A stretch of DNA of 64,000 nt from Bradyrhizobium algeriense (lineage in GTDB: Bacteria; Pseudomonadota; Alphaproteobacteria; Rhizobiales; Xanthobacteraceae), in the NCBI RefSeq assembly GCF_036924595.1, contig NZ_JAZHRV010000001.1:8025501-8089500 (forward strand). The letters run 5' to 3'. Below the pieces are notes generated by a model. The model ran no database searches. It was given only the letters and a program-made list of their open reading frames with translations, and had not been told where the DNA came from. Positions 10,711 through 20,808 of the stretch are shown piece by piece. A program made the translations under genes and the position numbers. Each line of letters begins with the position of its first letter. Positions within the stretch are counted from its first letter, which is position 1.

Positions 10711-10920
10711 TTAGCGGTAATGGCGATGCTTGTGATGACCGCGGCCCCTGTGCCACCCGTAATGGTGTCCGCGTCCCCGGTGCATGTGTCCGTGGCCGCG
10801 CCCATGCTTGACCTCAATCACTCCGCCGTCCTGCGTGGCCGAGGGGGCGATGCCCAGCCGGGCGGAAGCGGATACGGTCATTGCCAGCAGCGCAAGACCA
10901 ATCAGGCCGACACGTCTCAT
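10711..10920 (-). CDS. His/Gly-rich small secreted peptide
   Basis: A 69-residue protein. Residues 1-20 form a signal peptide (MRRVGLIGLALLAMTVSASA), then a short linker, then a tail of about 30 residues almost entirely His, Gly, Arg and Tyr with HGRGHGHMHRGRGHH-type repeats. The tail could bind divalent metals such as nickel, copper or zinc, or be structural. It lies convergent to the response regulator. Small His-rich exported proteins of this look occur in Bradyrhizobium, but no function is established. The signal peptide and the periodic tail make it unlikely to be chance. Confidence 0.65.
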   Translation of the reverse strand: MRRVGLIGLALLAMTVSASARLGIAPSATQDGGVIEVKHGRGHGHMHRGRGHHYGWHRGRGHHKHRHYR

Positions 10921-11021
10921 CCAGTGTCCTTCCGTTCTCAGGCATTGTTATGGCAATTGGCGGGAAAACTTGGCAGCATGCGCCTCGCTGGTCGATGGCA
11001 GGAGCGGTGCAGGAGTGGTGA

Positions 11022-11234
11022 ATGGCTGACCCGGATATCGTGGAGATCGCCTGCGCACGGGCGTGGGGTGTCTACCTCCTGATCAACCGCGGCATCGATG
11101 AGAATGACGCGCGGCGAGGCAAATTGAGGCATTTTATTCGCAAGCGCTGGGAGGCGGGCGACAACGAGACGGAGTTTTTGGCGGTCGAGGGTCTCAAATA
11201 TCTCAAGAGACTGGACGGGTCCCCGACCGGCTAG
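11022..11234 (+). CDS. Small conserved protein, unknown function
   Basis: A 70-residue soluble protein (MADPDIVEIACARAWGVYLL then INRGIDENDARRGKLRHFI) predicted to be mostly helical, with no Cys motif or membrane segment. An AGGAG lies about ten bases before the ATG. It resembles small hypothetical proteins common in Bradyrhizobium. No function can be given. It stands alone between the His-rich peptide and the LysR gene. Confidence 0.6.
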   Translation: MADPDIVEIACARAWGVYLLINRGIDENDARRGKLRHFIRKRWEAGDNETEFLAVEGLKYLKRLDGSPTG

Positions 11235-11294
11235 GCGTATGCCGTCGGCGGCCGGAGAGCCGAGCTTATCGTCGGGAAAAAAGGGAAGATGGTG

Positions 11295-12188
11295 TCAGCC
11301 CCGGTAACGCAGCGCCGCGACCAGCACGGCAAAGGCCGGGGTGAGCTGGCGGCGGCTCGGGTAATAGAGATGATAGCCTGGAAACGGCGCGCACCAGTCG
11401 GCCAGCACGCGGATCAGGCGGCCGTCGGCAAGGTGCGCCTGCACCTGATCCTCCGGCAGATAGGCGAGGCCGAGCCCGGCCAGCACCGCGTTCATCCGCA
11501 GCGTCATGTTGTTGAACACCAGCTGGCCGTCGACCCGGACCTTCAGGGCGCGTCCGCGCTTCTCGAACTCCCAGGCGTAGATCCCGCCATAGGTCGGCAA
11601 TCGGATATTGATGCAGCTATGGGCCACGAGGTCCTGCGGCCTGGCGGGCTTGGGGTGAAGAGCGAAATAGCCTGATGTGCCGACCACCGCCATGCGGAAA
11701 TCCGGCCCGATGCGCACCGCGATCATGTCCTTTGCCACCTGCTCGCCGAGGCGAACACCGGCGTCGTAACGCTCCGCGACGATGTCGGTGAAACCGTAGT
11801 CGACGTTCACCTCCACCTTGATGTCGGGATATCGCGGCAGCAGTTTTGCCAAAGCAGGCGAGAGGATCGTGACGGCCGAATGTTCGGCGGCGGTGATGCG
11901 GATGGTGCCGGCCGGCTTGTCGCGAAGCTCGGTCAGCGCGGAAAGCTCGGCGTCGATCTCTTCCAGCTTCGGCGCCACCGTCCGCAGCAGCCGCTCGCCG
12001 GCCTCCGTTGGTGCGACGCTGCGGGTGGTGCGGGTCAACAACCGCAGGCCGAGCCGCTCCTCCAGCCCGCGGATCGTATGAGAGAGCGCGGACTGCGAAA
12101 CATCGAGCTGCGCCGCCGCCCGGGTGAAGCTTCGCTCCCGCGCAACCACCAGGAAGGCCAGGAGATCGTTGATGTTCTGCCGCGCCAT
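11295..12188 (-). CDS. LysR-family transcriptional regulator
   Basis: A 297-residue LysR regulator. The N-terminal helix-turn-helix (residues 1-60) reads INDLLAFLVVARERSFTRAA and SQSALSHTIRGLEERLGLRL; the periplasmic-binding-protein-like effector domain (about 90-297) follows. It is divergent from the PaoABC-like operon at 12421, with dyads in the gap, so it probably controls that operon in response to an aromatic or related aldehyde; the effector is an inference. The C-terminal part looks full length. Confidence 0.93.
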   Translation of the reverse strand: MARQNINDLLAFLVVARERSFTRAAAQLDVSQSALSHTIRGLEERLGLRLLTRTTRSVAPTEAGERLLRTVAPKLEEIDAELSALTELRDKPAGTIRITAAEHSAVTILSPALAKLLPRYPDIKVEVNVDYGFTDIVAERYDAGVRLGEQVAKDMIAVRIGPDFRMAVVGTSGYFALHPKPARPQDLVAHSCINIRLPTYGGIYAWEFEKRGRALKVRVDGQLVFNNMTLRMNAVLAGLGLAYLPEDQVQAHLADGRLIRVLADWCAPFPGYHLYYPSRRQLTPAFAVLVAALRYRG

Positions 12189-12213
12189 TCATGAATCCAT
12201 TTCATAAGTATGA
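12187..12213. promoter_or_regulatory. Candidate LysR operator, divergent lysR-pao promoter
   Basis: Two short dyads lie here: ATTCATGAAT (12187-12196), overlapping the lysR start codon, and TCATAAGTATGA (12202-12213). Their position beside the lysR start in the divergent promoter fits autoregulation and control of the pao-like genes. Binding is not proven. Confidence 0.4.
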
Positions 12214-12420
12214 GCTGATTGTACCATCTAATCGAAACCCTGTGCAGCCGTTAGCTTGTTAAAGGCCGGCGAGTGCGGTCCTCCACGACAGCTCTTTCAA
12301 ACGTGAACGCCGGCGAGGAACAGCCAAAACGCGGCGCCGTTACGGATGCTTGAGGCGGACGCCGGTCGCGCCGCACATCGTCCGAACGAGCAGAAAACGA
12401 CAGCAGAATGGGAACACGAC

Positions 12421-13074
12421 ATGCAAGGTCCGAGCGACTTCGATCTATCGCGGCGGAAACTGTTGCTGGGAACCGCCGCATCGGTGGCTTTTAGCGCGGC
12501 GTCCCCGATGGCCAAGGCGCAAACACCTGCGGCTCCTGCGCGGGCCGCCGCCGAGGCTGTTTCGATGTCGAAAGTTTCCTTCAGTGTGAATGGCAGGCCG
12601 CGCGAAATCGCGCTCGACACGCGAACCACGCTGCTCGATGCGCTGCGCGAACATTTGCATCTCACCGGGACCAAGAAGGGCTGCGATCACGGCCAGTGTG
12701 GCGCCTGCACGGTCATCGTTGGCGGACGGCGGATCAATTCCTGCCTGACGCTCGCGGTCATGCATGAGGGCGACGAGATCAAGACAATCGAGGGGCTGGG
12801 TACGCCTGAAAACCTGCACCCGATGCAGGCCGCATTCGTAAAACATGACGGCTATCAATGCGGCTATTGCACGCCCGGGCAGATCTGTTCGGCGGTCGCC
12901 GTGCTCGACGAGATCAAGGCCGGCATTCCGAGCCATGTCAGCGCCGACCTGAACGCGCCGGCACAACCGACCAATGCCGAACTCCGCGAGCGCATGAGCG
13001 GCAACATCTGCCGCTGCGGCGCCTATTCCAACATCGCCGAGGCGATATCAGAAGTGGCCGGGAGGCCCGCATGA
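12421..13074 (+). CDS. paoA: Aldehyde oxidoreductase 2Fe-2S subunit (PaoA-like)
   Basis: Iron-sulfur subunit (217 residues) of a xanthine-oxidase-family molybdenum enzyme like E. coli PaoABC, which oxidises aromatic aldehydes in the periplasm. A Tat signal is visible ([18 protein letters not shown]). The ferredoxin-type cluster is bound by [21 protein letters not shown], and the second cluster by the Cys in [15 protein letters not shown] and [11 protein letters not shown]. The start at 12421 is preferred to an in-frame ATG 75 bases upstream because it begins the Tat peptide directly. The stop overlaps the next start (ATGA). Confidence 0.92.
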   Translation: MQGPSDFDLSRRKLLLGTAASVAFSAASPMAKAQTPAAPARAAAEAVSMSKVSFSVNGRPREIALDTRTTLLDALREHLHLTGTKKGCDHGQCGACTVIVGGRRINSCLTLAVMHEGDEIKTIEGLGTPENLHPMQAAFVKHDGYQCGYCTPGQICSAVAVLDEIKAGIPSHVSADLNAPAQPTNAELRERMSGNICRCGAYSNIAEAISEVAGRPA

Positions 13075-14021
13075 GATCATTCACCTACGAGCGCGCCCGC
13101 AACCCCGCTGAGGCTGCAGCCTCCGCTATGCGCCAACCGGACGCCAAATTCATTGCCGGCGGCACCAATCTGCTCGACCTGATGAAACTCGAGATCGAGA
13201 CGCCGGCGCATCTGATCGACGTCAACGGCCTTGCGCTCGACAAGATCGAGCCGACATCCGATGGCGGATTGCGGATCGGCGCGCTGGTGCGCAACACCGA
13301 TCTCGCTGCTGATAGCCGCGTGCGGCGCGACTATGCCGTGCTGTCGCGCGCGCTGCTCGCGGGCGCCTCCGGCCAGTTGCGCAACAGGGCGACGACCGCG
13401 GGCAATCTGCTGCAGCGGACGCGCTGTCCTTATTTCTATGACACCAACCAGCCCTGCAACAAGCGCCGGCCCGGCAGCGGCTGCGCGGCGATCGGCGGGT
13501 TCAGCCGCCAGCATGCCGTGGTGGGCGCCAGCGAAGCCTGCATCGCCACCCATCCGAGCGACATGGCGGTGGCCATGCGCGCGCTCGATGCGACGATCGA
13601 AACCGTGCGGCCGGACGGCGCGACGCGAACGATCCCGATCGCCGAATTCCACCGCCTGCCCGGCGACACGCCGCATATCGAAACCACACTGCAGCCGGGC
13701 GAACTGATTACCACCGTGACGCTGCCAAAACCCGTCGGCGGCAGGCAGGTCTATCGCAAGGTGCGCGATCGCGCCTCTTACGCCTTCGCGCTGGTCTCGG
13801 TCGCCGCGATCGTGCAGCGCGACGGCACCGGGCGCATTGCGCTTGGCGGCGTCGCGCACAAGCCGTGGCGCATCGAGGCGGCGGAGGCCCAGATGCCGCG
13901 CGGCGCCAGGGCCGTCGCCGCGCAATTGTTCGCCGATGCGAAGCCGACGCGCGAGAACGCATTCAAGCTGTCGCTGGCCGAGCGCACGCTCGGCGCGGTG
14001 CTTACCGAAGCGAAGGGCTGA
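13071..14021 (+). CDS. paoB: Aldehyde oxidoreductase FAD subunit (PaoB-like)
   Basis: FAD-binding subunit (316 residues). The FAD pyrophosphate loop is visible in [18 protein letters not shown]. It has the cysteine insertion that binds an extra 4Fe-4S cluster in PaoB ([20 protein letters not shown], then SGCAA), which standard xanthine dehydrogenase medium subunits lack; this is the best evidence for a PaoABC-type enzyme. The C-terminal CO dehydrogenase flavoprotein domain (about residues 210-316) is complete. It overlaps paoA by four bases and is followed after four bases by paoC. Confidence 0.92.
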   Translation: MRSFTYERARNPAEAAASAMRQPDAKFIAGGTNLLDLMKLEIETPAHLIDVNGLALDKIEPTSDGGLRIGALVRNTDLAADSRVRRDYAVLSRALLAGASGQLRNRATTAGNLLQRTRCPYFYDTNQPCNKRRPGSGCAAIGGFSRQHAVVGASEACIATHPSDMAVAMRALDATIETVRPDGATRTIPIAEFHRLPGDTPHIETTLQPGELITTVTLPKPVGGRQVYRKVRDRASYAFALVSVAAIVQRDGTGRIALGGVAHKPWRIEAAEAQMPRGARAVAAQLFADAKPTRENAFKLSLAERTLGAVLTEAKG

Positions 14022-14025
14022 CCTC

Positions 14026-16230
14026 ATGAAATTCGATACCCCCGCGACGACCAATCCGATCGACCAGATGAAGGTTGTCGGCCAAGCCTTCAGCCGCATC
14101 GATGGTCCGCTCAAGACCACCGGCACGGCGCCCTATGCCTACGAGCGCCACGACGTCGTTTCGAACCCTGCCTATGGCTACGTGGTCGGTTCGGCGATCG
14201 CGAAAGGACGGATCGCCGGCATCGACCTCGGCAAGGCCAAGGCCGCGCCCGGCGTGCTCGCGATCGTCACGGCCGACAATGCCGGCAAGCTCGACAAGGG
14301 CAGGCTCAACACCGCAAAACTGCTCGGCGGCCCCGAGATCCAGCACTATCACCAGGCCATCGCCGTGGTCGTGGCGGAGACCTTTGAGCAGGCACGCGCC
14401 GCGGCGCAGCTCATCCGCGTCGATTACGTCAGGGAGCAGGGCGCGTTCGATCTCGCTTCGTTGCTGGACAAGGCGAAGCCAAATCCTATCACGAACGGTC
14501 CCGGCGATACGGCGGTCGGCGACTTCGCCGCTGCGTTTGCGGCTGCGCCGGTCCGGCTCGATGCGCGCTACTCAACGCCCGATGAAGCGCACGCGATGAT
14601 GGAGCCGCACGCGACGATCGCCGCATGGGAGGGCGACAAGCTCACGCTATGGACCTCCAACCAGATGATCGCCTGGAACAAGGCCGAGATGGCCAAGATC
14701 CTGGGCATGCAGGCGGAGAAGGTTCGCCTCGACTCGCCATTCATCGGCGGCGGTTTTGGCGGCAAGCTGTTCCCGCGCGCCGATGCGCTGCTGGCCGCGC
14801 TGGGCGCGCGTGCCGCCAAGCGGCCGGTGAAGGTGGCGCTGCAGCGTCCCCTGATGTTCAACAACACCACGCATCGGCCCGCAACAATCCAGCGCATCCG
14901 CATCGGCGCGACGCGGGACGGCAAGATCACGGCGATCGGTCATGAAAGCTGGTCGGGCGACCTGCCGGGCGGCAAGGCGGATGGCGCGGTCAGCCAGACG
15001 CGGCTGCTCTATGCCGGCGCACACCGCATGACCGCCACGCGGCTCGCGACACTCGATCTGGCCGAAGGCAATGCCATGCGCGCGCCGGGCGAGGCGACGG
15101 GCATGATGGCGCTGGAAATCGCCGTCGACGAAATGGCCGAGAAGCTCGGCATGGATCCGATCGAGTTTCGGATCGTCAACGATACCCAGGTCGATCCGGA
15201 AAAGCCGGAGCGGCCGTTCTCGCAGCGTCAGCTCGTCGAGTGCCTGCGTACCGGCGCCGAGCGCTTCGGCTGGAGCAAGCGTAACCCGCAGCCGGGCAGG
15301 ATCCGCGATGGACGCTGGCTGGTCGGCATCGGCGCCGCCGCGGCGTTTCGCAACAATCTGCTGACGAAATCAGCGGCGCGTGTCCGGCTCGACAACAAAG
15401 GTGTCGTCACCGTCGAGACCGACATGACCGACATCGGCACCGGCAGCTACACCATCATCGCGCAGACCGCGGCCGAGATGATGGGCGTGCCGCTCGAGAA
15501 GGTGAAGGTACGCCTCGGCGACTCGGTCTTCCCGGTGTCGGCCGGCTCCGGCGGGCAATGGGGCGGCAACAACTCCACCGCCGGCGTCTATGCCGCCTGT
15601 GTCAAGCTGCGCGAGGCGGTCGCGCAGAAACTCGGCTTCAACTCCGCCGAGGCGGAATTCGCCGATGGCGAGGTGCGCGCGGGCAATCGCAGCGTGCCGC
15701 TGGCGCAGGCCGCGGCCGATGGCGGCATCACGGCCGAAGACGAAATCGAGTACGGCGATATCGCCAAGAAGTACCAGCAATCGACTTTCGGCGCGCATTT
15801 CGTTGAAGTCGGCGTCGATGCCGCGACCGCCGAGATCCGCGTGCGGCGGATGCTCGCGGTGTGCGCCGCCGGACGCATCCTCAATCCGAAGACGGCCCGC
15901 AGCCAGGTGATCGGGGCGATGACCATGGGCGTCGGCGCAGCACTGATGGAAGAACTCGTGGTCGACAAGCGTGCCGGCTTCTTCGTCAACCACGATCTCG
16001 CGGGCTACGAAGTGCCTGTTCATGCCGACATCCCGCATCAGGACATGTTCTTCCTCGACGAGACCGATCCGATGTCGTCGCCGATGAAGGCCAAGGGCGT
16101 CGCGGAGCTCGGCATCTGCGGCGTGGCGGCAGCCGTTGCCAACGCGGTTTACAACGCGACGGGCGTGCGCGTCCGCGATTATCCGATCACGCTCGACAAG
16201 CTCCTGGAACAAATGCCGGACGTGGGTTGA
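14026..16230 (+). CDS. paoC: Aldehyde oxidoreductase molybdenum subunit (PaoC-like)
   Basis: Catalytic subunit (734 residues) carrying the molybdopterin cofactor. Features in order: the N-terminal domain with [20 protein letters not shown], the [17 protein letters not shown] loop near the cofactor, [34 protein letters not shown], and the C-terminal [20 protein letters not shown] containing the invariant catalytic Glu. Like E. coli PaoC it has no Tat signal, consistent with export together with the PaoA-like subunit. A PaoD-type cofactor-insertion chaperone is not seen next to it. Confidence 0.92.
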   Translation: MKFDTPATTNPIDQMKVVGQAFSRIDGPLKTTGTAPYAYERHDVVSNPAYGYVVGSAIAKGRIAGIDLGKAKAAPGVLAIVTADNAGKLDKGRLNTAKLLGGPEIQHYHQAIAVVVAETFEQARAAAQLIRVDYVREQGAFDLASLLDKAKPNPITNGPGDTAVGDFAAAFAAAPVRLDARYSTPDEAHAMMEPHATIAAWEGDKLTLWTSNQMIAWNKAEMAKILGMQAEKVRLDSPFIGGGFGGKLFPRADALLAALGARAAKRPVKVALQRPLMFNNTTHRPATIQRIRIGATRDGKITAIGHESWSGDLPGGKADGAVSQTRLLYAGAHRMTATRLATLDLAEGNAMRAPGEATGMMALEIAVDEMAEKLGMDPIEFRIVNDTQVDPEKPERPFSQRQLVECLRTGAERFGWSKRNPQPGRIRDGRWLVGIGAAAAFRNNLLTKSAARVRLDNKGVVTVETDMTDIGTGSYTIIAQTAAEMMGVPLEKVKVRLGDSVFPVSAGSGGQWGGNNSTAGVYAACVKLREAVAQKLGFNSAEAEFADGEVRAGNRSVPLAQAAADGGITAEDEIEYGDIAKKYQQSTFGAHFVEVGVDAATAEIRVRRMLAVCAAGRILNPKTARSQVIGAMTMGVGAALMEELVVDKRAGFFVNHDLAGYEVPVHADIPHQDMFFLDETDPMSSPMKAKGVAELGICGVAAAVANAVYNATGVRVRDYPITLDKLLEQMPDVG

Positions 16231-16295
16231 GCGCTGAAACGCGCGCGGCCGCGCGTATCCCGAAGCTCGACGCAAGCGCCTCTAGAGAAAGCATC

Positions 16296-16787
16296 ATGAT
16301 CACGCGACGACGCCTGCTCGCCACCTCCGGTCTCGCGGTGCTGGCGGCAGGCACCACGCCGGCTGTCCCGGCGCAGGCAAGGAATGGAACGATGGAAATC
16401 AAGCGAAGCGGTTCACGGCCGTCAGGCAAAGGGCCCGCGGAATACTTCACGGGCAGCGTGCGTGTCGATCCACTCATGCAAGCGCCCGATCCGGCGCGCG
16501 TCGCCGGCGCCAGCGTCACCTTCGAGCCCGGCGCGCGGACGGCATGGCATACCCATCCCCTGGGCCAGACCCTGATCGTCACATCCGGCCGCGGCTGGGT
16601 GCAGGTCTGGGGCGGGCGCGTCGAGGAAATTCACCCGGGCGACGTCATCTGGTTTCCGCCCGGCGAAAAGCACTGGCATGGCGCGACGCCGACGACGGCC
16701 ATAACACATATCGCCATTCAGGAGCGGCTCGACGGCAAGGCCGTCGACTGGATGGAAAAGGTCCGCGACGAGCAATACCGGGCTTGA
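16296..16787 (+). CDS. Exported cupin-domain protein
   Basis: A 163-residue protein with a twin-arginine signal ([19 protein letters not shown]) and a single cupin domain (about residues 60-150). The metal-binding motifs are visible: [21 protein letters not shown] and [15 protein letters not shown]. Cupins of this type bind a metal and either catalyse small reactions or sense ligands. It starts 65 bases after paoC and may belong to the same operon, acting in the periplasm on the same substrate class; that link is positional only. Confidence 0.82.
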   Translation: MITRRRLLATSGLAVLAAGTTPAVPAQARNGTMEIKRSGSRPSGKGPAEYFTGSVRVDPLMQAPDPARVAGASVTFEPGARTAWHTHPLGQTLIVTSGRGWVQVWGGRVEEIHPGDVIWFPPGEKHWHGATPTTAITHIAIQERLDGKAVDWMEKVRDEQYRA

Positions 16788-17009
16788 TGGAGCGCGGTTG
16801 TCTTGAGGGTTTGATCGGTGCGGCTTGTTGGGATGTCCGCTATGCCACGTCGCGATCAAATTTCGCATCGCACCGAAATGACGCGATGTGCCAATTCCGC
16901 ACTCATGCACCGCAGCCAAAAGTAGAGCTATTCGATTACGCCGTCAGCGCGGGCAAGCAACGCCGGCGGCACGTTGATGTGCAATGCTCCACCGGGCGAC
17001 GATCTGTCC

Positions 17010-17657
17010 TCAATACAGCCGTTCCTTGTTGCCTTTCTCGATGATGACCTGCATCTGCTCGACGCTTTCTTGCGTCTTGGCGTGAGCGACCAGCGTTTCC
17101 GCGAAAGTGGGTACGGCTGACGATTCGCCCCACGTATGAGGCTGCCAGAGACCGGATCGGATCATGCACTTCGGACAGTGTGCGTAGACTTTTTCAACAG
17201 CTACCACCAGGACGTGATTAGGAGCCTTGCCATTAACCGACATCGTATGTCGGAGAGCATCATCTCTTACGATGATTGCCTTCCCGCTAAGCCGAAGCGT
17301 GTGGGTTACACCCGGGATGAGGAAGATCATTCCGACATTCGGATTGCGCAGCACGTTGCGAAAGGTCTCAATGCGGCGATTGCCAAGCCGGTCCGGAACT
17401 GCAAGGGTTTGCTCGTCCAGGACCTTCACGAAACCAGCAGAATCCCCCTTCGGCGAGATGTCCAACAGACCGGCCTCACCTGCCGAGGCAATGAAGGCGA
17501 ACGGCGCGTGCTCGATGAATGTGCGTGCAATGGGGTCGATGGACGTGACGACCTTCGCTACCGAGTGGCGGGGAGGGTCCCCAACGACTGCTCGGATCTC
17601 CGCCTCGCTTGAGACAACGTCGCGAAAACGTTCTCGTAACTTACTGATCGCAGCCAT
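17010..17657 (-). CDS. Pyridoxamine 5'-phosphate oxidase-like FMN-binding protein
   Basis: A 215-residue split-barrel flavoprotein of the MSMEG_1061-type group. The barrel covers about residues 35-160: FIEHAPFAFIASAGEAGLLD, SPKGDSAGFVKVLDEQTLAVPDRLGNRR and NPNVGMIFLIPGVTHTLRLSG are the usual segments, and KVYAHCPKCMIRSGLW has the conserved Cys pair of this subgroup. These proteins reduce or bind substrates using FMN or F420; the real substrate is unknown. It stands alone and points away from the permease gene downstream. Confidence 0.85.
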   Translation of the reverse strand: MAAISKLRERFRDVVSSEAEIRAVVGDPPRHSVAKVVTSIDPIARTFIEHAPFAFIASAGEAGLLDISPKGDSAGFVKVLDEQTLAVPDRLGNRRIETFRNVLRNPNVGMIFLIPGVTHTLRLSGKAIIVRDDALRHTMSVNGKAPNHVLVVAVEKVYAHCPKCMIRSGLWQPHTWGESSAVPTFAETLVAHAKTQESVEQMQVIIEKGNKERLY

Positions 17658-17936
17658 ACCGGAATCTCCGAGTTACTCGGTGTGTCACAACCTATCTCGG
17701 GAAAGCGAAAGCGTCTATGTTTAGAGAAGCATCTCGGTCGACCGTAAGCGGACGTCGCCATCGACGTCGTGCTTCATGCCGGCCGTAGCGCGGTCGATCA
17801 TTCTCGTCACCGGCTTCATTTCCACGCCCGCATGCTCGTGCCGCCCGATCAGGCATGACGGGAATATGGCAGTGGATGAAGATTGTTCATCGAAGCGAGC
17901 GCTCGAATCGTACCAAAAACGCGCTAGAGTGGGGCC

Positions 17937-19208
17937 ATGGAAAAATCCCCGCGCCCCCTGCCGTTCGCGGCGTTCGAATGGCTGGTGTCCGGGCGCTACT
18001 TGCGGGCGCGTCGCAAGGAAGGCTTCATTTCCGTTATTGCCGGTTTCTCGTTCCTCGGCATCATGCTCGGCGTTGCGACGCTGATTATCGTGATGGCCGT
18101 CATGAACGGCTTTCGCAAGGAACTGATCGACAAGATCGTCGGCATGAACGGTCATCTCGTGGTGCAGCCAATCGAACAGCCGCTGACGGATTGGCAGGAC
18201 GTCACTGAGCGCATCAGCCAGGTTCCAGGCATTCGGCTTGCCGCTCCGGTGGTGGACGGTCCGGCGCTGGCGTCCTCGGCGCACAATGCCTCTGGCGTAC
18301 TCGTTCGCGGTATTCGCCCTGATGATCTCAACAAGCTCGCCTCGATCGCCGGCAACATCCAGCAGGGCTCGCTGGACGCATTTGAGCAGGGACAAGGGGT
18401 CGCCATCGGAAGCAGGCTTGCCGATCAATTGTCGCTGCGCGCCGGCGACAACATCACCCTGGTAGCACCCGGCGGAGCCGTGACGTCGAAGGCCATTGCG
18501 CCTCGTATCAAGCCTTACAAGGTCGCGGCGGTGTTCAGCATCGACATGTCGGAATATGATTCCGTGATGGTCTTTCTGCCGCTTGCCGAGGCGCAGGCCT
18601 ATTTCAATCGCGCCGATGACGTCAGCGCGATCGAAATTTTCATCGAAGCCAGCCCCGACAAGGTCGACGGCTTCCGACGGCCGGTGGCCGACGCCGCCGG
18701 GCGGCCGGTGTTTCTTGTCGACTGGCGACGGCGTACCTCGGCCTTTTTCGCGGCACTTCAGGTCGAGCGCAACGTCATGTTTCTGATCCTGACCTTGATC
18801 GTGCTGGTCGCCGCGCTGAACATCGTTTCGGGCCTGATCATGCTCGTAAAGGACAAGGGCAGCGATATCGCCATTCTGCGCACCGTGGGCGCCTCGCGAG
18901 GATCGATCATGCGGGTGTTCCTGATCGCGGGCGCCGCCATCGGCGTTGCCGGCACGCTGACCGGTTTTCTCGTCGGCATGCTGATTTGCCTGAATATCGA
19001 ATCGATCCGGCAATTCCTGTCCTGGCTCACCAATACCGAATTGTTTCCGCCAAAACTCTACTTTCTGTCGAAGCTGCCGGCGGAGATCGATGTTGGCGAG
19101 ACCGCCGCCGTTGTGATCATGGCGCTGACGCTGTCATTCCTCGCGACACTCTATCCATCGTGGCGCGCGGCGCGGCTCGATCCGGTTGATGCGCTTCGAT
19201 ATGAGTAG
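17937..19208 (+). CDS. LolC/LolE-type lipoprotein-release ABC permease
   Basis: A 423-residue permease of the LolCE family. It has an N-terminal helix (about residues 30-52) after SGRYLRARRKEGFISVIAGF, a periplasmic domain of about 200 residues (60-280), then three C-terminal helices (about 281-305, 325-350, 385-405) ending in LYPSWRAARLDPVDALRYE, the signature tail. Such permeases work with the ATPase LolD to release lipoproteins from the inner membrane. No lolD is encoded beside it: the neighbours are a flavoprotein and thrC. It may be a second copy that uses a LolD encoded elsewhere. Confidence 0.9.
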   Translation: MEKSPRPLPFAAFEWLVSGRYLRARRKEGFISVIAGFSFLGIMLGVATLIIVMAVMNGFRKELIDKIVGMNGHLVVQPIEQPLTDWQDVTERISQVPGIRLAAPVVDGPALASSAHNASGVLVRGIRPDDLNKLASIAGNIQQGSLDAFEQGQGVAIGSRLADQLSLRAGDNITLVAPGGAVTSKAIAPRIKPYKVAAVFSIDMSEYDSVMVFLPLAEAQAYFNRADDVSAIEIFIEASPDKVDGFRRPVADAAGRPVFLVDWRRRTSAFFAALQVERNVMFLILTLIVLVAALNIVSGLIMLVKDKGSDIAILRTVGASRGSIMRVFLIAGAAIGVAGTLTGFLVGMLICLNIESIRQFLSWLTNTELFPPKLYFLSKLPAEIDVGETAAVVIMALTLSFLATLYPSWRAARLDPVDALRYE

Positions 19209-19389
19209 CCGGACGCGCGCGGGCACTGCCATGCCCTGGAACGACTCGCCACCCGCTCTTTTTTCACCCCAATGCCATTTCCCCTTCGCCCCAAAACGCT
19301 TTATGGTGCCCATCGCTTCGCATTTAGCGAAATGAATTCATGATCAATATCAAAGGCTTGGCATAGGGCTTGCGCCTTTGGAGGGTGGT

Positions 19390-20808
19390 TTGACGCGCTA
19401 TATTTCGACACGGGGGGAGGCCCCCGTCCTGGGTTTCTGCGATGTGATGCTGACCGGGCTCGCCCGCGACGGCGGCCTCTATGTGCCCGAGGTCTGGCCG
19501 CAGCTCTCGCACGAGACCATCGCAGGATTTTTCGGCCGGCCTTACTGGGAAGTCGCGGTCGACGTGATCCGGCCGTTTGTCGCGGGTGAAATCTCCGACG
19601 CCGACCTTGGGCGCATGGCGAATGAAGCCTACGCCACGTTCCGCCATCCGGCCGTCGTGCCGCTGAACCAGGTCGGGCCCAATCAATTCGTGCTGGAGCT
19701 GTTCCACGGCCCGACGTTGGCGTTCAAGGACGTCGCGATGCAGTTGATCTCGCGGCTGATGGATCACGTGCTGGCCAAGCGCAACCAGCGCACCACCATC
19801 GTGGTCGCGACTTCAGGCGATACCGGCGGCGCCGCCGTCGATGCGTTTGCGGGTCTCGACAATGTCGATCTGGTCGTGCTGTTCCCGAACGGGCGCATCT
19901 CCGATGTGCAGCGGCGGATGATGACGACGACGGGCGCGTCCAACGTGCATGCGCTCGCCATCGAAGGCACTTTTGACGATTGCCAGGCGATCCTGAAGGC
20001 GATGTTCAACCATCACGGCTTTCGCGACGCGGTCTCGCTGTCCGGCGTCAACTCGATCAACTGGGCGCGGATCGTGGCCCAGGTCGTGTATTATTTCACT
20101 TCCGCTGTCGCCCTCGGCGCGCCCGCACGCACAGTGGATTTCACCGTGCCGACCGGCAATTTCGGCGACATCTTTGCAGGCTATGTCGCCAAGAAGATGG
20201 GCCTGCCGGTCCGCTGGCTGCGCATCGCCTCCAACGTCAACGACATCCTGCCGCGCACGCTCAAGACCGGCATCTATGAGGTGCGCGAGGTTCACGCCTC
20301 GGCTTCGCCCTCGATGGACATCCAGATCTCCTCGAATTTCGAGCGGCTGCTGTTCGAGGCGAGCCGCCGCGACGCCGACAGCGTTCGCCGGCTGATGGGC
20401 TCGTTGAAACAGTCCGGACGTTTCGTGCTGCCGGATGCCATGCTGGCCGCGATCCGCGAGGAGTTCGATGCCGGCCGCGCCGACGAGACCGAGACGGCGG
20501 CCGCGATCCGCGCCGCCTGGCGCGAGGCCGGCGACCTCGTCGATCCCCATACCGCGGTGGCGCTGGCGGTGGCCGACCGCGACACCTCGGATTCAGGGAT
20601 ACCCAACATCGTGCTGTCGACCGCGCATCCGGCCAAGTTTCCCGATGCGGTGGAAGCCGCCTGCGGCGTGCGGCCGCAATTGCCGGCCTGGCTCGACGGT
20701 CTCATGACCAAATCCGAGCACATCACGGTGATGAAAAACGATTCAGCTGAAGTGGAGCGATTCGTGCGCTCGGTGAGCCGTGCCGCGAAGCAGGGAGTTG
20801 CCGGATGA
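19390..20808 (+). CDS. thrC: Threonine synthase
   Basis: A PLP-dependent enzyme (472 residues) that converts O-phosphohomoserine to threonine. The PLP lysine is in GPTLAFKDVAMQL; VVATSGDTGGAAVDAFAG and VPTGNFGDIFAGYVAKKMG are the phosphate and substrate loops. The start is taken as TTG at 19390 (reading TRYISTRGEAPVLGFCDVML), with GGAGGGTGG five bases before it; an upstream in-frame TTG at 19378 would place that site inside the gene. The gene overlaps the M16 peptidase gene by four bases, a pairing often seen in alphaproteobacteria. Confidence 0.95.
   Translation: MTRYISTRGEAPVLGFCDVMLTGLARDGGLYVPEVWPQLSHETIAGFFGRPYWEVAVDVIRPFVAGEISDADLGRMANEAYATFRHPAVVPLNQVGPNQFVLELFHGPTLAFKDVAMQLISRLMDHVLAKRNQRTTIVVATSGDTGGAAVDAFAGLDNVDLVVLFPNGRISDVQRRMMTTTGASNVHALAIEGTFDDCQAILKAMFNHHGFRDAVSLSGVNSINWARIVAQVVYYFTSAVALGAPARTVDFTVPTGNFGDIFAGYVAKKMGLPVRWLRIASNVNDILPRTLKTGIYEVREVHASASPSMDIQISSNFERLLFEASRRDADSVRRLMGSLKQSGRFVLPDAMLAAIREEFDAGRADETETAAAIRAAWREAGDLVDPHTAVALAVADRDTSDSGIPNIVLSTAHPAKFPDAVEAACGVRPQLPAWLDGLMTKSEHITVMKNDSAEVERFVRSVSRAAKQGVAG

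Noticed and set aside
17721..17850. Short minus-strand reading frame ending LRSTEMLL
   Set aside because: A plausible-looking tail but without a start with a ribosome site or a domain, and it is the end of a long antisense frame over the permease gene.
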